Program-made: the position numbers and the translations under genes
In this document: piece after piece, positions 61,052 to 64,000 of the stretch
Position numbering within the stretch: the first letter of the stretch is position 1
Layout of the letters: every line of letters starts with the position of its first letter
NCBI GenBank assembly: GCA_965247735.1
Contig: CBDFHN010000001.1
Span: 248,001-312,000, forward strand
DNA length: 64,000 bases
Reading direction: 5' to 3'
Source: JAOXRU01 sp965247735
GTDB taxonomy: Bacteria; Bacteroidota; Bacteroidia; Flavobacteriales; Flavobacteriaceae
Notes under the pieces: generated by a model
What the model saw: only the letters and a program-made list of their open reading frames with translations
The model's database searches: none
What the model was told of the DNA's origin: nothing

Positions 61052-61438
61052 TTATTCTAGAACTTTATTGAATGCGTCTTTGCCAAACCTTCGTTGTATT
61101 TCTTTATACATTATGTCGTTATAACATCTGTTTGGAAGAGCAATTATTCCTTCCAGTTTTATAATTTCAATACCATATTGTTTTTCGAGTTTGTTCGGTA
61201 ATTCTTGACGACCTCCAACACTACCAAAAATATATTTTAATTTTCCTCCTTGAATTTCCTTTTCTGCTAAATTATAACCTTCTTCACAGTTATTAATTCC
61301 TTTGTAATTTTCAGATTGTTTTAAATCAGTTTCTTTTATATTAATTATTTCATTTTTTTCATTAACTCTTATAACATTATTACATCCAATCAATATTATA
61401 GAAAAAACAATTAATAATCCAATAAATTTCTTATTCAT
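61052..61438 (-). CDS. Small lipoprotein of unknown function (128 aa)
   Basis: Lipoprotein signal M-N-K-K-F-I-G-L-L-I-V-F-S-I-I-L-I-G-C-N with the cysteine at residue 19. The mature part has two further cysteines (N-N-C-E-E-G-Y-N and N-R-C-Y-N-D-I) that could pair, a G-G-x-L-K-Y-I-F-G-S-V-G-G strand region, and a C-terminal Y-K-E-I-Q-R-R-F-G-K-D-A-F. No family recognised. It is very AT-rich and sits between panB (39 bases) and rluA (134 bases) in the same orientation. Confidence 0.8.
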   Translation of the reverse strand: MNKKFIGLLIVFSIILIGCNNVIRVNEKNEIINIKETDLKQSENYKGINNCEEGYNLAEKEIQGGKLKYIFGSVGGRQELPNKLEKQYGIEIIKLEGIIALPNRCYNDIMYKEIQRRFGKDAFNKVLE

Positions 61439-61477
61439 ATAGTTGTTTTAAAAATTGTCAGAGGCGCTTATAATCAT

Positions 61478-62296
61478 TTAATACTGTTCTTCATCATTTG
61501 GAAAATCTCTACTTTTCACATCACCAACATATTGAGATATTGCAGTAGTCATTTCTTCATATAGATTCATATATCGTCTTAAAAAACGAGGATTAAATTC
61601 ATGAGTCATTCCTAATAAATCATGTACCACCAATACTTGTCCATCAACACCATTTCCAGCACCAATACCAATAATAGGTATGGCTACGCTTTCTGCTACT
61701 TTTTTTGCTAATGTAGCTGGGATTTTTTCTAGAACAATAGCAAAACATCCTGCTTTTTCTAACATTTTGGCATCAGCAATTAATTTATTGGCTTCTTCCT
61801 CTTCTTTGGCTCTTACGGTATAAGTTCCAAATTTGTAAATGGATTGTGGGGTAAGCCCTAGATGCCCCATTACTGGGATTCCAGCATTAAGAATGCGTTT
61901 TACCGATTCTTTTATTTCTTTACCACCTTCAACTTTTATAGCATGTGCTCCACTTTCTTTCATGATACGAATAGCAGAACGTAATGCCTCTTTAGGATCA
62001 CTTTGGTAGCTTCCAAAAGGAATATCTACAACAACCAAACATCTACTAATGGCTCTAACTACCGAAGTAGCATGATAAATCATTTGATCTAGTGTTATTG
62101 GTAAAGTAGTTTCATGACCAGCCATGACATTACTTGCAGAATCGCCAACAAGAATAACATCAATTCCTGCACCATCAACAATTTTTGCCATTGAATAATC
62201 ATAGGCGGTGAGCATTGATATTTTCTCGCCATTATTTTTCATTTCTGTTAATGACTTTACCGTAATGCGCTTGTATTCTTTTTTTGCTACTGACAT
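61478..62296 (-). CDS. panB: 3-methyl-2-oxobutanoate hydroxymethyltransferase
   Basis: Ketopantoate hydroxymethyltransferase, first step of pantothenate/CoA synthesis, using methylene-tetrahydrofolate. 272 residues. M-L-T-A-Y-D-Y-S-M-A at about 29, metal ligands in V-G-D-S-A-S-N-V-M-A-G and V-D-I-P-F-G-S-Y, H-A-I-K-V-E-G-G, and G-H-L-G-L-T-P-Q are all conserved. ATG at 62296. First gene of the panB-lipoprotein-rluA group. Confidence 0.97.
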   Translation of the reverse strand: MSVAKKEYKRITVKSLTEMKNNGEKISMLTAYDYSMAKIVDGAGIDVILVGDSASNVMAGHETTLPITLDQMIYHATSVVRAISRCLVVVDIPFGSYQSDPKEALRSAIRIMKESGAHAIKVEGGKEIKESVKRILNAGIPVMGHLGLTPQSIYKFGTYTVRAKEEEEANKLIADAKMLEKAGCFAIVLEKIPATLAKKVAESVAIPIIGIGAGNGVDGQVLVVHDLLGMTHEFNPRFLRRYMNLYEEMTTAISQYVGDVKSRDFPNDEEQY

Positions 62297-62322
62297 GTTT
62301 TTTTTTAGTATTAAATCAACAA

Positions 62323-62414
62323 CCTCGATCCAAGTAAACGAGGTATGTTTCTGAAAAAAATAGTTGTTTCCGAGTGCAAGCCTCGGGCAATTAAACCCAT
62401 TGATGGGATTAAAA
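62323..62414 (-). repeat. Dispersed hairpin element, copy 2, with two extra hairpins
   Basis: Read on the minus strand, 62414-62367 matches the element at 60124-60172 (TTTAATCCCATCAATGGG then TTTAATT). It also holds a CCGAG/CTCGG hairpin (about 62370-62387) and a CCTCG/CGAGG hairpin (62323-62343). Orientation is opposite to copy 1, so the two elements flank rluA-lipoprotein-panB as an inverted pair. Confidence 0.55.
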
Positions 62415-62482
62415 GGTAAAAGTAAGGAGATTTTGATTAACTTTTATTTACTTGCAGTAATTATTAATCAATTAATACCACT

Positions 62483-62938
62483 ATGAAAACAAAATTACTA
62501 GTATCATTTTTATGTATTACAATGGGAATTAATGCTCAAGAAAGTAAAACTGATGCTGCAAAAGCAACTATTGATGCCTTTTTTGATGCTTTTCATAAAG
62601 GAGATACTGTGGCATTAAAGCAAACATTGGCAGATAAATTGGTCTTACAAACTGCCTTTGTAAATAAAGAAGGAAAGGATGTATTGGTTTTGGATGATAA
62701 GCAAAAGCTAATAAATGCAATAGGAAAAAGACCTTCTGATCAGATTTGGAACGAAAAACTACTTGATTATGTAGTGAAAGTAGATGGTAATATGGCTAAT
62801 GTATGGACACCTTATGAATTCTATTTTAATGGAAATTTTAGCCATTGTGGGGTCAATTCTTTTCAGCTATTTCATGATAATGGTGCTTGGAAAATTATCT
62901 ATCTTATTGATACCAGACGTAAAAAAGGATGTAAGTAG
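62483..62938 (+). CDS. Secreted NTF2-like (SnoaL-type) protein
   Basis: Signal peptide MKTKLLVSFLCITMGINAQ then a cone-shaped alpha/beta domain of about 130 residues: A-K-A-T-I-D-A-F-F-D-A-F-H-K-G-D (first helix), a central sheet with V-W-T-P-Y-E-F-Y-F-N-G and a final strand W-K-I-I-Y-L-I-D-T-R. NTF2-like proteins of this form are called lumazine-binding or SnoaL-like; no catalytic pair can be assigned. Probably periplasmic. Ends with a basic C-R-K-K-G-C-K-like tail. Confidence 0.88.
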   Translation: MKTKLLVSFLCITMGINAQESKTDAAKATIDAFFDAFHKGDTVALKQTLADKLVLQTAFVNKEGKDVLVLDDKQKLINAIGKRPSDQIWNEKLLDYVVKVDGNMANVWTPYEFYFNGNFSHCGVNSFQLFHDNGAWKIIYLIDTRRKKGCK

Positions 62939-63310
62939 TTTTTAAGATAAAAGATCGCTACGCTGTTAGAGAAAAGAGAATAGATTGCTACGTTTCAAGA
63001 ATCAAAATCGCTGTGCTACAAGAGATAAGATTGTTTGTTGTTTGACTGAAATTATGTCGTGTAGGTATCTTAATACTCCATACTTTGTACTTAATACTTT
63101 TTTTAAGATAAAAGACCGCTGCTAGAAACAAGAAACAAGAACTTACTAAAAAAGTTTCTCGTTAGGCAACTTAATACTTTGTATTCACTACTAATTTAGA
63201 GAATAGACTGCTTCGCTCAAAGAGACAAGAATCAAGACTGCTTACTCAAGAGCTTCTAGGTTAGGTATCTTAATACTCCATACTCTATACTTTGTACTTA
63301 ATACTTTTTT
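62939..63310. repeat. Non-coding intergenic repeat cluster
   Basis: 372 bases without an ORF. Two copies of a segment beginning TAGGTATCTTAATACTCCAT occur at 63062 and 63263, each running into TTTGTACTTAATACTTTTTTT. TTTAAGATAAAAGA-YCGCT occurs at 62941 and 63101. Shorter A/G-rich strings such as AGAGAATAGA and CAAGAATCAA recur. It looks like a decayed intergenic repeat family; no hairpin or RNA gene stands out. Confidence 0.7.
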
Positions 63311-64000
63311 TTAACAATCACTCAAGTACACACCAACTGCCAAGCCACCCTCCGAGGTTTCTTTATATTTAGAATTCATATCTTTTGCTGTTTCCCACAT
63401 CGTATTAATTACGGTATCTAATGGAATACGTGCATATTTAGGGTCGCTATCTAAAGCGAGTTCTGCAGCATTAATTGCTTTTATAGCACCCATAGAGTTT
63501 CGTTCTATACATGGAACTTGTACCAGTCCTCCTATAGGATCGCAGGTAAGTCCCAAATGGTGTTCCATTGCTATTTCTGCAGCCATTAATACTTGTCCAG
63601 GACTACCACCAAGAAGCTCGGTAAGTGCTCCAGCAGCCATAGCTGAAGAAACGCCTATTTCTGCTTGACAACCACCCATAGCAGCAGATATGGTGGCTCC
63701 TTTTTTAAAGATGCTTCCAATTTCTCCAGCAACTAATAAAAATTGTTTTATTTGCTTAAAATCTGCCTTATGATTCTCAATTACTAAATAATACATCAAT
63801 ACAGCTGGAATTACGCCTGCACTTCCATTGGTAGGTGCGGTAACAACTCTCCCGAGAGAAGCATTAACCTCATTAACACTTAATGCAAAACAGCTAACCC
63901 ATTTAAGAATTTGTCTGAATTTCACCTCTGTTGTGCGTATTGCTGCCAGCCAACTTTCTGGATTATCGTAAGTAACTGCTGTTTTTTCAATGAGTTTTTT
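63311..64000 (-). CDS. sdaA: L-serine ammonia-lyase (iron-sulfur type), 3' part
   Basis: Converts L-serine to pyruvate and ammonia with a [4Fe-4S] cluster. The frame stays open to the window edge, so about 229 C-terminal residues are visible and the N-terminus is missing; the GTG at 63925 is internal. Signatures: A-S-L-G-R-V-V-T-A-P-T-N-G-S-A-G-V-I-P, the cluster cysteines in L-T-C-D-P-I-G-G and V-P-C-I-E-R-N, and a final residue Cys (V-Y-L-S-D-C). In the Legionella enzyme the C-terminal cysteine reaches into the active site as a ligand, and the same appears possible here. Confidence 0.96.
   Translation of the reverse strand, partial: KKLIEKTAVTYDNPESWLAAIRTTEVKFRQILKWVSCFALSVNEVNASLGRVVTAPTNGSAGVIPAVLMYYLVIENHKADFKQIKQFLLVAGEIGSIFKKGATISAAMGGCQAEIGVSSAMAAGALTELLGGSPGQVLMAAEIAMEHHLGLTCDPIGGLVQVPCIERNSMGAIKAINAAELALDSDPKYARIPLDTVINTMWETAKDMNSKYKETSEGGLAVGVYLSDC

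Overview
The window is one contiguous, AT-rich chromosomal segment of a marine-type Flavobacteriia (Bacteroidota, most likely family Flavobacteriaceae). Evidence: type IX secretion components (a type B CTD protein and a PorP/SprF protein), DUF3857/transglutaminase-like and DUF1015 proteins, a bacillithiol-linked YtxJ protein, promoters of the Bacteroidota form TTG-N19..23-TAnnTTTG, A-rich translation starts without Shine-Dalgarno sequences, and a GyrA with Thr82 as is usual in flavobacteria. No prophage, integrase, transposase, CRISPR array or tRNA was recognised; most of the window is core genome with several unusual non-coding islands. Layout: 0-1 kb, two tandem paralogous small proteins of unknown function. 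1-7.7 kb, clpC (-) divergent from gyrA and a TPR protein (+). 7.8-16.7 kb, a tightly packed eight-gene minus-strand operon (Gfo/Idh oxidoreductase, 3-hydroxybutyryl-CoA dehydrogenase, DUF1015, YggS-type PLP protein, DnaQ-like exonuclease fused to GIY-YIG, DUF3857 protein, K+ channel, miaA). 17-20 kb, pcm, smpB, and two lipoproteins (one a histidine phosphatase). 19.8-23.8 kb, a T9SS surface protein plus SprF-SPOR protein, preceded by an array of 21/22-bp-spaced CGTTAAACG sites that look like LytTR-regulator operators. 23.8-28 kb, a TetR gene, a striking five-unit hairpin/(CTAA)n array, clpB and ytxJ. 28-32.5 kb, a lipoprotein, fahA and glyA. 32.5-40 kb, a signalling cluster: NarL-like response regulator, two tandem TPR histidine kinases with near-identical internal blocks and a remnant of a third 3' end, a 52-aa lipoprotein, and a LytTR regulator with a degenerate receiver. 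40-45 kb, thioesterase, glutaminyl cyclase, SRP RNA, three tandem 92-bp repeats each carrying a 16-codon ORF, an SDR dehydrogenase, a transaldolase-like aldolase and a Cys-less thioredoxin-like lipoprotein. 45-51.8 kb, an ABC-F protein, a DUF2007 protein, pheT and an amine oxidase. 52-56.5 kb, the leuACDB operon. 56.6-64 kb, a helical protein, an EamA transporter, a duplicated small secreted protein with its promoter, rluA, a lipoprotein and panB flanked by an inverted pair of hairpin elements, an NTF2-like protein, an intergenic repeat cluster and the 3' part of an iron-sulfur L-serine dehydratase. The best candidates for undescribed biology are the hairpin array at 24.5-25.0 kb, the tandem short-ORF repeats at 41.97-42.25 kb and the operator array at 19.8-19.9 kb. 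All assignments come from reading the sequence; no database search was run.
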